Source of the DNA: an uncultured Mollicutes bacterium | GTDB taxonomy: Bacteria; Bacillota_I; Bacilli_A; RFN20; CAG-826 | Assembly: GCA_900539595.1 (NCBI GenBank) | Contig: UQCQ01000011.1 | Location: 1-58,384 of the forward strand | DNA: 58,384 nt | Direction: 5' to 3' | Shown: piece after piece, positions 19,901 through 28,339 of the stretch | Layout of the letters: the number at the start of each line of letters is the position of its first letter | Position numbering within the stretch: the first letter of the stretch is position 1 | Notes under the pieces: generated by a model | Told to the model about the DNA's origin: nothing | Databases searched by the model: none | Seen by the model: only the letters and a program-made list of their open reading frames with translations | Made by a program: the position numbers and the translations under genes

Positions 19901-19991
19901 CGCCTTTCGTTTCTAGCACCCCGTTTTGGAACGAGGGCAAAGAAAGAAGGGACAAAGCAGCGAGAGCGACAACGAATTTGCTTGTTTTCAT
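16986..19991 (-). CDS. Large secreted protein with Ig-like domains
   Basis: 1001 residues with a Sec signal peptide (about 1-32) and no lipobox or LPXTG-like sorting signal, so anchoring is unclear. Several Ig-like domains are visible, including two introduced by a DRIAP motif (the YKDRIAPIFDHS region and the STRDRIAPMASYEF region) and a C-terminal one ending KGTYTAHVTCQDEEGNVAYGQ. A jelly-roll-like part lies in between. No catalytic site was recognised. Operon position suggests binding or presentation of glycan at the surface. Confidence 0.7.
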   Translation of the reverse strand: MKTSKFVVALAALSLLSLPSFQNGVLETKGEATSLSGSEIQEVYNLGEYIYIAKDTVIQTGDKSVKVASSVLTYPDGTKQMGSAYKLDAFGSYEITCYGEDGTIFAKKFNVYQDVYSFNGNKSTIDYGNLNNFFAGSGYAYGLKLGLTEGDTFTYAKPIDLSKSKYQKLMAWNIIDLEQKPTVHSITLRVTDAYDPNNYFTITNSKGTYYYENYVTTSYNGARNAGLIADDSGSVEVDGKSYRINSQGGTRITGNSPVSKSMNNVSYYLDSADPSHYRIYAATDAASEYVLVAEFNNAGIYGNDTFKGFKNGLVYMSVTASGYSGVELASLEIGEIGGVRGDELNPMDYYKDRIAPIFDHSEDEEAKIMGGLEIEVPATKAYDETGLRGEATYSVYYGYDSSAKRLVAVKDGKFLPDQKGVYTILYRAEDVYGNVSTKRLDLSVSEFGSEGLKMEVVPLENMVAGKTVQFNNFTMESLNDDAVVEIEVTSPRGEKKTVSSLDSYLLEQAGTYTLQYRYHDRFYSGEKEYSFTVSANNKAEFSSKDVYLPHYFMKGATYSLDAPAAYGYNENGAQQDEVVGEVQIDGKDYVAFDPASFTADGTTCKFRFYPKSNPTDTIETETIPVVDANWNKDGKRVDLTKYFVGDFEGKNVEISEGENADFVRYQSKVAGKGKMEFINKLLFSPMQFNFKASGVGAVTLRFLPYYGGDEITIRFEKTGVSVNGKFSTGNEDFLSTGASLLYSSATSTLTVAGANFQIENPFVNDAMFLQIEAEGLSTSSYLDISYVGNQPFRSGSTRDRIAPMASYEFPEKIAKLNETASISKPNVADVLSPAGDEKLSISVIKNIGGSVRRVKDLVSGQDIYEMRDFSHAYSFRMDEYASYIMNFVVMDGFDNAITGGFKGMISVLDGEKPVINSLPSTHKIKANTQATLPNITATDNMTASDKIEIWHLIYDSEGVLIAMVPNGNAVNIKDKGTYTAHVTCQDEEGNVAYGQYTLIVE

Positions 19992-20010
19992 AAAGTTCCT
20001 CCGGTGTTGG

Positions 20011-21018
20011 TTATTCCTTCAACCCGCCCGCGGATATGTTACCCATGAGTTTGTTGCGGAACACAATAAATAGAATGGTGATGGGGACCGCCAGAATCAT
20101 GGAGGCGGTGATTTTTAATGGCGCCGTTTGGAGCAAGAATTTCTCGGCTCCGGTGCCAATGTCCGATTTGCCGAGCGACATTTCGTAAACGGCGCGGGCC
20201 AAGGTCGGATGGGTGGGGAGATATAGCATCGTGGCCTGCCAGTCATTCCACAATGCGATAAACTGAATCAAGAAGACGGTGCCGATCGTTTTGATGGCCA
20301 TCGGGAAATAGATGCGGAACATGACGGTGAAGTCATTCGCCCCATCGATTTCAGCGGCTTCGCGGTAAGAGTTGCTAATGGAAGCGAAGAAGCCAAAATA
20401 GACGAAGTAATACATACCGGCCCCCGAGAAGAATCGGAGGAAGTTCCCCCAGATGCTATCGAAGATGCCGAGTTGGCGGAGCCAAGTAAGTTCAGAAGGG
20501 AGGGCGCCGATGATCGGAATTGAGAGCATAAGAGTGAAGACGACGTTGATGATCGTGGAGAGGACATATTTGTATTTGCAGGTGAGGTAGGCGGTAATCG
20601 CCGGAACCACCGAGCAAATTAGGGCCCCGACTCCTGCATAGACCAAGGTGTTATATAGCATCGTTAAGAAGCCGATATTTTCTTGGCTATGAGAAACGAG
20701 GTTATTGCCCACGTACCAACTGGAATTGAGTTCAATAAAAACGAAATTTTTGAAGATGAGGCCGTAATTGCGGAATTGGAAGAATTCGCGGTTGCTAGCC
20801 AAGGGGTTCTCCCAATTCGCCAAATCCAACAAAGGGAAGGAAATCGGTCCATTTTGCTCGAAATCGTTTTTGCTCTTAAGGGAAGTCATGAAGCCCCATA
20901 AGAGCATGAAGAGAAGAATGAGCGCGAAGAAAGCTAAAATCACGGCAAGGATGACGTAGAAGGCCTTATCGGTCTTGCTGGTTTTTGGCTTTGGGGCTTT
21001 CGAACGATATTTCGCCAT
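20011..21018 (-). CDS. CUT1 sugar ABC transporter permease (MalG type)
   Basis: 335 residues, about six membrane segments, with an N-terminal charged tail. The EAA loop is clear at about 220-243 (EAAEIDGANDFTVMFRIYFP), the contact site for the ATPase. It lies 3 bp after the companion permease. No ATPase gene is present in this operon, so a shared MsmK/MalK-like ATPase must drive it. Confidence 0.92.
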   Translation of the reverse strand: MAKYRSKAPKPKTSKTDKAFYVILAVILAFFALILLFMLLWGFMTSLKSKNDFEQNGPISFPLLDLANWENPLASNREFFQFRNYGLIFKNFVFIELNSSWYVGNNLVSHSQENIGFLTMLYNTLVYAGVGALICSVVPAITAYLTCKYKYVLSTIINVVFTLMLSIPIIGALPSELTWLRQLGIFDSIWGNFLRFFSGAGMYYFVYFGFFASISNSYREAAEIDGANDFTVMFRIYFPMAIKTIGTVFLIQFIALWNDWQATMLYLPTHPTLARAVYEMSLGKSDIGTGAEKFLLQTAPLKITASMILAVPITILFIVFRNKLMGNISAGGLKE

Positions 21019-21021
21019 AGG

Positions 21022-21975
21022 TTAGTCCTCCTTGGGGCCGAAGCGATTCAGCAAGAATTTAACGAGGAACACCACCGGGACGATGATGGCGGTCAGCATC
21101 AATCCAAACGCCGCGAGCCCAGGATAGTTCAAATAATTGGGGATGCTGCCAAGGATATCGGATTTCAAAGAGTTGATGTAGATGAAATAACCGACGTTTC
21201 CCATGGCCAAGGCATTCTCGCCATAAATGTTGAATACCTGGTATTGGCTCGTGAAAACTTGAGAGATGATGACGATGGCGAGGCTAACGATCGTCGGATA
21301 GATTTTGGGAAGGATGACGTGCCAGAAAATCGAGAGGGTGCTGGCTCCTTCCAGTTCCGCCGATTCGATGTTGGCCGGATTGACGTTGCCCATCGCGTTG
21401 GAATAAAGAAGAACGTTCACGCCGAAGCTCATGACGATGTTGAAGAGCATCATAATCCAAATTTGGGTGGAAGGCTCGGCCAACGCGTCAATTTTTTCCG
21501 TTCCAAACCATTGGAAGAGCATTTCGGGGACGGCATTCCGAACCACATATTTGAAGAGAATGCCCAAAACGACGGAAGAAAGGACTTGCGGCAAATACAA
21601 GACGGTGCGGAAGAATCCGCTTGCCGGCTTCTTCTTATAAATATAGTAAGAGGCAAGCAAGGCGAGAGGCTGGGAAATAAAGAGGTCGATGGCCACAAAA
21701 ATCAACGAATTCTTCAACATGTAAGGATATTGAGAGAACGAATTCCAGGCTGCGACGAAATTATCAAATCCAGCAAAGCTCGTCACGATTCGGCCCACAT
21801 CATAGTCCAGAGAATAGGTTTGGAAGGCCATGATGAAGGAATTGATGTTGACGTAAATGTAGAACACGAAGAAATGGATGATGGGGATGATCATGAGCGA
21901 GAGGAAGAAGGCGAAATGCTTGATTTCGCCTTTGCTCCATCTTCGTTTTTTTCCGTGGGTAACGGTGGAATACAT
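21022..21975 (-). CDS. CUT1 sugar ABC transporter permease (MalF/LplB type)
   Basis: 317 residues from the ATG at 21975, with six predicted membrane segments and an EAA-type loop (ESAELEGASTLSIFWHVILP). A TTG at 22014 would extend it by 13 residues into the binding-protein gene, but the ATG, 17 bp after that gene's stop, is preferred. With the MalG-type partner it forms the membrane channel. Confidence 0.9.
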   Translation of the reverse strand: MYSTVTHGKKRRWSKGEIKHFAFFLSLMIIPIIHFFVFYIYVNINSFIMAFQTYSLDYDVGRIVTSFAGFDNFVAAWNSFSQYPYMLKNSLIFVAIDLFISQPLALLASYYIYKKKPASGFFRTVLYLPQVLSSVVLGILFKYVVRNAVPEMLFQWFGTEKIDALAEPSTQIWIMMLFNIVMSFGVNVLLYSNAMGNVNPANIESAELEGASTLSIFWHVILPKIYPTIVSLAIVIISQVFTSQYQVFNIYGENALAMGNVGYFIYINSLKSDILGSIPNYLNYPGLAAFGLMLTAIIVPVVFLVKFLLNRFGPKED

Positions 21976-21992
21976 AGGAATGATCCGTGGGT

Positions 21993-23690
21993 TTATTTGG
22001 ACATGGAATCCCAAACAGATTTGCTGAACCTCGTGTTGTCAAAGATATAATCGGAAGTGCAATTGTATTTGGTGAACGGATCCAAATAGCCGCCGGCGTT
22101 TTGAACGCCGTTTGGCATGCGGAAGCTGCTGATGGTCATCGAATAGCCAAAGACGAAGGACATGAGGTTCTTTTTGTAACGTTCCGAGGTCGAAGAGGGC
22201 TGAATGACTTCTCCTGCGGCACGAAGGGTCGCCAAATCGTCGTAATAGGTGTTATTGAGTTTGGAGCGATCCCAAGTGTAATCGATCGGAGCAGTCAATC
22301 CGGTGAGTTCAGAGAAGGCGCTGAGTTCCTCGTTGGAATAGAGGAAATTCAAGAAGGCTTTGACCGCTTTTTCTTTGCCGTTGGTTTTGACGCGGGCATT
22401 GGCGAAAGTCAGAGTCGAACCCGTATTGACGAGGGCGGGCTTTTTGCCTTTTCCTTCGGCCACTTGCCCCGTGAGTTGGGTGGGCAAGGGCATGAATGCC
22501 GTGTGGCGATCGGGGTTCGTCGGGTTCATTTGACGGTACGTCTCAAAAGTTCCGACATCGGCGGCTTCGTGGCACCAATAAGATCCGTCCCAATACATTC
22601 CATAACGTTTGTTGTTGTGGCCGTTGATGAACCAGTTCATCGCCGCGGTTGGGGATTGGTTGGAGTCGGCGAGGGCTTCCGGGTCCAGCCATTTGTTGTC
22701 GATGGCCATTTCCATGAAAGCAAGGGAATAATAACGGTTCGCCATGTCATACATCTTGTAACCGTTCTCTTCGTTTAGAACGACTTTTTCGGTAACCGGC
22801 GTCTTGAGACCTGATCCTTTGGCAAAGAGTTCATCGTCTTTCCATCCGGTGACCATGTCAAGTTCCGCGTTGGACCATTCGCAGCTGGTATTTCTCATCC
22901 CTTCGGGCCCGGTTAAAGAGGCCCACAAGGCAAGAGGGAATTTCCAGGAATAGTATTGACCCGATCCGCAAAGGAGGATGGGGGAGACGCCATCACTATA
23001 AAGTTTGTGGCAAAGGATGTTGAATTCTTCCAAAGAACTGGGGAGACCATCATCATAGTCGCCGCGGATGCCGTTAGGACCGACCGACTTTTGAATGTTT
23101 TTATCGGCGATGAAACGACCCGTTCCATAGGGGGTGCTGGCCACTTCCACATCTTCTGCGTCCACGGAGGGGTCCGCAAAATAGAAATTCTTTTCGTTGA
23201 ATAGATCTTTGTCGTAGCTAACGCCTGGGAACCATTCGTAATGCGGAAGGGCATAATATTTGCCATCTGGTCCTTTCAAACGTTCCAAAACCCCGGATTC
23301 AATGCTCGCTTCCTTGGGCCTGACGATATCGTCCAAATCAAGCAAATAACCTTGGGCGGATAATTGAAAGATGTCCGGGTTATATTCATAAATCATGATA
23401 TCGTTGCCGGTCGACTTGATTTCGCTATTCCAGGCAACGCCTTTAGCTTGTTGGATTTTGAAGGTGATGCCCGTTTTGCCGTCTTCAAAGGACGTCTCCT
23501 TGTTGGCTTCGGCAAAACGCTTAGTCGATTGGTTAAGCCAATCGCGGCCCGAAGTGCCGTTGAAGAGCAAGATGTTGACCGTCGTGATGGTGGAATTGGT
23601 TCCTCCACCGCCTCCGTTACAAGAAGCAAGGCTTCCTGTCAAGGCAGCTAGCCCTAAGAGGACTAGCATGTTTTTTCTCGAATTTTTCAT
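21993..23690 (-). CDS. CUT1 extracellular solute-binding lipoprotein
   Basis: 565 residues, long for family 1 binding proteins. Lipobox LASC gives Cys24, followed by a glycine-rich linker. The fold pattern of family 1 binding proteins is seen (LFNGTSGRDWLNQ start, a PHYEWFPGVSYDKDLF segment, and a late AVKAFLNFLYSNEELSAFSELTG segment). It probably binds an oligosaccharide released from arabinose-containing glycan, given the GH127 gene in the operon. AAAGGAG precedes the start. Confidence 0.9.
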   Translation of the reverse strand: MKNSRKNMLVLLGLAALTGSLASCNGGGGGTNSTITTVNILLFNGTSGRDWLNQSTKRFAEANKETSFEDGKTGITFKIQQAKGVAWNSEIKSTGNDIMIYEYNPDIFQLSAQGYLLDLDDIVRPKEASIESGVLERLKGPDGKYYALPHYEWFPGVSYDKDLFNEKNFYFADPSVDAEDVEVASTPYGTGRFIADKNIQKSVGPNGIRGDYDDGLPSSLEEFNILCHKLYSDGVSPILLCGSGQYYSWKFPLALWASLTGPEGMRNTSCEWSNAELDMVTGWKDDELFAKGSGLKTPVTEKVVLNEENGYKMYDMANRYYSLAFMEMAIDNKWLDPEALADSNQSPTAAMNWFINGHNNKRYGMYWDGSYWCHEAADVGTFETYRQMNPTNPDRHTAFMPLPTQLTGQVAEGKGKKPALVNTGSTLTFANARVKTNGKEKAVKAFLNFLYSNEELSAFSELTGLTAPIDYTWDRSKLNNTYYDDLATLRAAGEVIQPSSTSERYKKNLMSFVFGYSMTISSFRMPNGVQNAGGYLDPFTKYNCTSDYIFDNTRFSKSVWDSMSK

Positions 23691-23715
23691 ATGAAATCTT
23701 CTCCTTTATTCTGAT

Positions 23716-26283
23716 TTATCTTAACCACTGCACCGGGATGGAATAGATGCAGCGTAGCCCCTCTTTTTCCAAACTGAGTTCGAGGAATCCGGTGTCGCCG
23801 TCTTTCGCGTTCACCGCGGAGGTCTCAAACATCAACGCTTGGTTATCTAGGGCAGCCCCGGCAATTGGGGTCCCATTATAAGAGGCATTTTGAAGGCTCA
23901 TCGAACCATAGGCGCTTCCCACATCAATTGAAGCGAATTCGGACCCGAGATCGAGCGTCACTTTTTCCTCGTGGAAGGCTTTGTAAGAACCCTTCACTCC
24001 TTTTAAAGAAGCCACGGGAACGCCGTTAGCGGCAGTGATTTGACTAACGCTCGTCGTGCGGCGAAGCCCCGCATAAGCAATTTTGTCGCAATTTAACGTG
24101 AAGTTATCAAGTTCGACTCCACCCATGCCCTCATAGCTTACCCCGCCAAATAGCGAGACGATGGGGGCCACAGACGACACCTCCACATTTTTGAACAGGG
24201 TGCTGTGGGTGACGTTGGAAGCGATGAAGCCTGCTCCAGAAACATAGAGGCACTTGGCGTAATTGCTTCCGAACCCATCGCTGAGGACGGTAAATTTAAC
24301 GTCTTCGATGACGGCTCCGCACAAAGAGGGGCCGAATAGGCTCACAACGGAGTTGTTTCCGCTCGCTGTGCCAAAGCTTGGGAGAACGAATTCGACATTT
24401 TGGATCTTGGCGCCGCCGCCAACGATGGAGAAGAGGCCACCGTAGGAAGCCTGGGCATAGACCTTATGGCCTGCGCCGTCGATCGTTCCGCGGAATCCGC
24501 TGGCTCCCGTGCTATTGTGCTGATCGCTGATCCAGCCAAGGGGCCGCACCAATTCCTTCGAAGAACCGATATCATTGGCCAAACGGTAATAACCGAAATT
24601 GATAATGCGCTGATTGGAGGGACGATAGGTGTCAATGGCTTTAAATTCCTCCACAGTCTTAATCATTTTGGTGATAAGAATGGTGGGGGCATAAACCGTG
24701 ATGTCCTTGCCATTTTTCTTGGCTTCGACTACGAATTCACGTTCCCCGGCGATCTTTTTCGCATTGAGTTTTGCTACATCAATCGCGCTGGCGTCTTTCC
24801 CAAGGGCCACGCCACCGCAAGTAATGGACGAGATGGAATTCTCATCAAGTCCTGCTTCTTCTAGATTTAGGGAGAGGGTGGAAGCTCCTTCGAGGACGAA
24901 TTCTTGAGTGGAGGTAAGACGGAATTCGTTCTTCTTCTCTTCTAATAGAATTTCTTTTACCTTCTGAATTTGCGAGGGGAGGATACCGCAATATCCCGTC
25001 AGATAGTTGGAAATGGCAAGGGATAAATCGTCTTTGCCGTCCCCATAATACTCCATCAAATCCTGATAAAGCTTACCGAAGCCCACGTAATTATCGTTAA
25101 TGACGTCCATATAGACGCCGCTCTTATCGAATTGATCGCCGTCGACTTTGCTGCGGAGGCGTTCGCCGAATTTGGAGAAGCTCGTGAGCTCAAAGTCACG
25201 AATCGTATCCGCGTAACTCACTCCTAATAGCCCTTCAATCAAGAAGGCTAGGGTTCCCGTGCGGTCAGCGCCGGCATTGCAATGGAAATAGACGGGATAA
25301 TTCGATTCGTCGGAAAGGACCGCGAAGATGTCGCGCAACGAGCGGACGGTGATGCCGTCATTGGCGTAGGCCGCGTTAGAAAGGCTCTTGTCAGTGCTCG
25401 TCACCATCGCCCCATAACTATTTTGGTCATAGGCGGACGCAAAATTTTCGGGATCGAGGATGCGGTTATATTGGCCAAGCTGAGCTTTCACGTATTTCTT
25501 GGAGGGATCGAAGAAACACTCCGACTGGTTTCCGTCGTCTTTTTCCGGCTGGCGGAGGTCAATTTCAGTTTGAATGCCGAGGGCGTTGTTGAACGTCTCC
25601 TTCCCCGCTTCGTTTAAATCGGCATAGCCATTGAAGTTATTGAGCAAGGAACCGCGGAAGAGCTTGCCATAAGGAAGCGTCTTGCTTCCCGCCTTCCATC
25701 CGCCTAAGTCGCGGATGTTATAAGCTCCTGGAGCGGAGATAAACCGGACCGAAGCACCCGTGGTTTTGAAGGTTTGGACCTTGGATTCGTCGTTTGCCCT
25801 AGTGCCTTTCACCTTCCAATAATAAGTAGAATTGGGGATCAAATTATTGGCTTCGTAGGATGTAGAAAGCGAAGAAACCTTGGCCTGGACCGCATTTTCA
25901 AAGGAAGGGTTATCCGCAAGAGATACCGTGTAATAGGCCGAACCATCTTTTTGCCACGATAAGCGGACTGGGGAGGAGGTTAGATCCTTATTCTCAGCGA
26001 GTTTAGCCTTAGCAATCGCTTCGATTTGCTTGGCTTCCGTATCCGCGTTCAAATAGGTGGATATGGCTTCCGGAGTAATGGAAAAAGAGGCCCCTTCTTC
26101 TGGAGAAACAAGGCGAATGGAGGCATTTGTCGGGGTGGGAATTACCGGCGTATCATCGATGGTATCGCTCGAAGCCGACGTGGAAGAGGATGTGCTGCTA
26201 TTTTCCCCGGATTGGCAGGCCGCCAGAACCAAGGACATCGATGCTAACCCCAAGGCGATGAGCCTTTTTTGATTTTTCTTCAT
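23716..26283 (-). CDS. Lipoprotein with tyrosine-phosphatase-like (Y_phosphatase3) domain
   Basis: 855 residues. Lipobox LAAC (Cys23); a fibronectin-III-like domain (about 55-176); a protein-tyrosine/dual-specificity phosphatase domain (about 180-445) with the N-I-R-D-L-G-G entry motif at 189-195 and the complete active-site loop HCNAGADRTG at 334-343 (nucleophile Cys335, Arg341); then a GLUG-like module (about 560-635) shared with the 12885-14951 protein, and a beta-rich tail. All catalytic-loop residues are present, so it may dephosphorylate something outside the cell; the substrate is unknown. It is the first gene behind the cre-controlled promoter. AGGGAG precedes the ATG. Confidence 0.83.
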   Translation of the reverse strand: MKKNQKRLIALGLASMSLVLAACQSGENSSTSSSTSASSDTIDDTPVIPTPTNASIRLVSPEEGASFSITPEAISTYLNADTEAKQIEAIAKAKLAENKDLTSSPVRLSWQKDGSAYYTVSLADNPSFENAVQAKVSSLSTSYEANNLIPNSTYYWKVKGTRANDESKVQTFKTTGASVRFISAPGAYNIRDLGGWKAGSKTLPYGKLFRGSLLNNFNGYADLNEAGKETFNNALGIQTEIDLRQPEKDDGNQSECFFDPSKKYVKAQLGQYNRILDPENFASAYDQNSYGAMVTSTDKSLSNAAYANDGITVRSLRDIFAVLSDESNYPVYFHCNAGADRTGTLAFLIEGLLGVSYADTIRDFELTSFSKFGERLRSKVDGDQFDKSGVYMDVINDNYVGFGKLYQDLMEYYGDGKDDLSLAISNYLTGYCGILPSQIQKVKEILLEEKKNEFRLTSTQEFVLEGASTLSLNLEEAGLDENSISSITCGGVALGKDASAIDVAKLNAKKIAGEREFVVEAKKNGKDITVYAPTILITKMIKTVEEFKAIDTYRPSNQRIINFGYYRLANDIGSSKELVRPLGWISDQHNSTGASGFRGTIDGAGHKVYAQASYGGLFSIVGGGAKIQNVEFVLPSFGTASGNNSVVSLFGPSLCGAVIEDVKFTVLSDGFGSNYAKCLYVSGAGFIASNVTHSTLFKNVEVSSVAPIVSLFGGVSYEGMGGVELDNFTLNCDKIAYAGLRRTTSVSQITAANGVPVASLKGVKGSYKAFHEEKVTLDLGSEFASIDVGSAYGSMSLQNASYNGTPIAGAALDNQALMFETSAVNAKDGDTGFLELSLEKEGLRCIYSIPVQWLR

Positions 26284-26306
26284 AGTATCTCCCTATGGAT
26301 GTCTTT

Positions 26307-26320
26307 TGAAAGCGTTTCCA
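26307..26320. promoter_or_regulatory. cre-type operator of the glycan operon
   Basis: TGAAAGCGTTTCCA matches the cre consensus (WTGNAANCGNWNNCW) on both strands. It begins at the -10 box and covers the predicted transcription start of the 26283-8878 operon. CcpA or another LacI-family repressor bound here would block initiation. Confidence 0.75.
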
Positions 26321-26347
26321 TTTTAGGGCAAAGATTTTTAGTCTCAA
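26320..26347 (-). promoter_or_regulatory. Promoter of the glycan operon
   Basis: TTGAGA (26347-26342), a 16-bp spacer and TAAAAT (26325-26320) on the minus strand, about 37 bp before the first start codon. Confidence 0.65.
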
Positions 26348-26409
26348 AGAGCTAGGCATGACGAACTAGTAGCATTTTTTTACCATGAAATTCGAAGAAA
26401 CCCTTCCTC

Positions 26410-27042
26410 TTATTTTCTACTTGCCATTTCCAAAAAAGATACGAAGTATTCGAATAAAAGAGGTTCTCCGGCTGTTGAGGTATCCTCCCGGTTCGTTGAG
26501 ACGTTCGACACGAATAAATAAGAGGTTTCCTCTAAGTTGAACCACTTGGAAATCATCGCGCTATAGGGGGTTTCTTTTTCTTTGTCATAGAGCAAGACCC
26601 CGCGTTTGGTGCCCGAAGCATCCGCGTAGAATTGACTTTGGGAAGAAACTTGGGAGACGCGAGATAGTTCTTCTTCTTTTAGGGCTTGGGAATACATCGC
26701 GTATTCAGGATGAGTTTCGAGTTGGCTAGAAGGAAGGATATAGAGATCAGAAACGCTAGAAAGCATCGTCGAAGTCACAATCGCATATTGTTCTTCTTTA
26801 GGGGTGTGGAAGGTAAAATGGACCGTTTGGATCTTGGAATTGGGCACGGATTCGAACCAAGATTTTGCAAAGGAGGAATCCAAAGAAGAACCCGTCACAT
26901 AGACGTCAAGAATCTCATGGTCCTTGAAACGGTCTTTCGTGGAAAAAGCAAAAGCGAGACCGGCACTAGAAACCCCAAATACGGCAAGGATTTTCCAAGC
27001 GTCATAACGCAAGGCGGCTTTTAAGGGGCTTAGTTTTTTCAT
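26410..27042 (-). CDS. Membrane-anchored extracytoplasmic protein, binding-protein-like, of the ABC module
   Basis: 210 residues. One N-terminal membrane anchor (about 16-36, after a short basic start) is followed by an external alpha/beta domain. The pattern LDVYVTGSSLDSSFAKSWFE ... VTSTMLSSVSDLYILPSSQLE resembles the N-terminal lobe of extracellular solute-binding proteins, but at about 170 residues it is too short for a whole one. The ATG at 27042 is preceded by AGGAGG and overlaps the previous stop (ATGA). It is the last of four overlapped genes. No family was confidently recognised. Confidence 0.6.
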   Translation of the reverse strand: MKKLSPLKAALRYDAWKILAVFGVSSAGLAFAFSTKDRFKDHEILDVYVTGSSLDSSFAKSWFESVPNSKIQTVHFTFHTPKEEQYAIVTSTMLSSVSDLYILPSSQLETHPEYAMYSQALKEEELSRVSQVSSQSQFYADASGTKRGVLLYDKEKETPYSAMISKWFNLEETSYLFVSNVSTNREDTSTAGEPLLFEYFVSFLEMASRK

Positions 27043-27512
27043 TCTTCCGCCTCCTGGTAGGAGCATAAATCATGATGGACGGAGGAAATGAAATACGTCT
27101 TTCCTTCCACGAAAGGGTTCGTTACTTCTTCTAACATCCGTAATTCGATTTCATTTTCCCCTTCTAAAAAACGAAGGGAAGCAAAACAAAGACGTTCCGA
27201 ATAATAAGTCCGTTTCTCTCCTAAATAGGTGACCTTGCGTTCAGCTTGGCCAGATTGAAGACGACGAAAATAGGCTTCTTTTGCCCGGTCACCCGCGTAA
27301 CGATAAAACCAGAAATAGTAATCAAGAACAACGATAATTAGAGCGATGAAAATACAAAGCAAGCAATAGGCTATCGTCCAAGAGCGAGGATGAAAAAAGA
27401 AAATCAATAAAATGGCCGTTAACCCGATGACAAGAGGAATAAATCCTAAACCGAGGTCCTTTTTCTTCTGGCTACGAAGAATTTCAAAAGAAGGCGAATA
27501 GAGGTCCTTCAT
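27039..27512 (-). CDS. Small two-helix membrane protein of the ABC module
   Basis: 157 residues: two adjacent hydrophobic segments (about 23-40 and 47-68) then a soluble, charged domain of about 85 residues with a beta-rich pattern. No known motif was recognised. It is joined to both neighbours by 4-bp ATGA overlaps, which suggests a fixed stoichiometric complex with the DUF624-like protein and the anchored external protein. Confidence 0.6.
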   Translation of the reverse strand: MKDLYSPSFEILRSQKKKDLGLGFIPLVIGLTAILLIFFFHPRSWTIAYCLLCIFIALIIVVLDYYFWFYRYAGDRAKEAYFRRLQSGQAERKVTYLGEKRTYYSERLCFASLRFLEGENEIELRMLEEVTNPFVEGKTYFISSVHHDLCSYQEAEE

Positions 27513-28339
27513 TTTTGAAATTCCCCCCTTAAACCCTTTTGATAAATCTCAGGGTAAAACTCTTGGTTGGTATAGGCATCAAAGAGAGAAAAACAATAGA
27601 GTTCCCATCCCGTCATAAATAGAGGCATGGCAAGGAAGAAAACAAGAAAATAGCTAAACGCCTGCCATAAAATCGAATCAATAAGAGGAAGCAAGAAAAA
27701 ACCAAACGGGAAAAGGAGGAAAAGCAACACCCACCACGGCTTTTTAAATAGATAGAAAAAAGAATTGGCCAAAGCTTTCCCCAAGGGATTGGAATAAACC
27801 AAGCTTTGGACGAGAAGCATCATCAAAAAAGGCAAAAGCAAAAGACAGAGTCCATCGAAGAAAATGCTTACCCATAAAGAGGGAACAAGCAGCGAAATCA
27901 AATCCGAACCCCAGAACCCCAAACTAAAAAGCACCCAGCAAAGCAAGGCGGTCTTGCCGTTTTGCTGGATTCCCTTGCCAAAATCGCGCCAAAAATAGAT
28001 GCCTTCCCCCCATGCCCATTGACGGATGATACGCCCTAAGCCCGCTAGAGCAAGGAAGATCAGCAAAAAGCAAAGGGCATATACCCCGTCAAAAACCAGG
28101 GTATTCGTTTTCGAGAAAGCTTCGAATTCTTCTGGGTCAAGCGATTGGGAAGCCGGGTAAAGAATCCCATAATACTTAAATAAGAAACAGGCTAAAAAGG
28201 GCAGGGCGAATAAAAGCAAAACTCCACCGAGTTGGAAAAATAAACCGGGACGGGTTTTGAAAAAATCTACGAATTGCTTTTGCCTCGTCGCGGGCAAGTC
28301 GTCGATGGAATAGGCTTTGTTAGAGGGCTTAAATCTCAT
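27509..28339 (-). CDS. DUF624 (YesL-like) multi-pass membrane protein
   Basis: 276 residues, about six membrane segments. The segment GLGRIIRQWAWGEGIYFWRD is characteristic of DUF624/YesL proteins, which are often found beside sugar ABC transporters and whose function is not established. The ATG at 28339 follows GGGGGAAC and overlaps the ATPase stop by ATGA; a TTG five codons upstream is less likely. In this module it is the only candidate for a transmembrane channel-like partner of the ATPase, though it lacks an EAA loop. Confidence 0.7.
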   Translation of the reverse strand: MRFKPSNKAYSIDDLPATRQKQFVDFFKTRPGLFFQLGGVLLLFALPFLACFLFKYYGILYPASQSLDPEEFEAFSKTNTLVFDGVYALCFLLIFLALAGLGRIIRQWAWGEGIYFWRDFGKGIQQNGKTALLCWVLFSLGFWGSDLISLLVPSLWVSIFFDGLCLLLLPFLMMLLVQSLVYSNPLGKALANSFFYLFKKPWWVLLFLLFPFGFFLLPLIDSILWQAFSYFLVFFLAMPLFMTGWELYCFSLFDAYTNQEFYPEIYQKGLRGEFQK

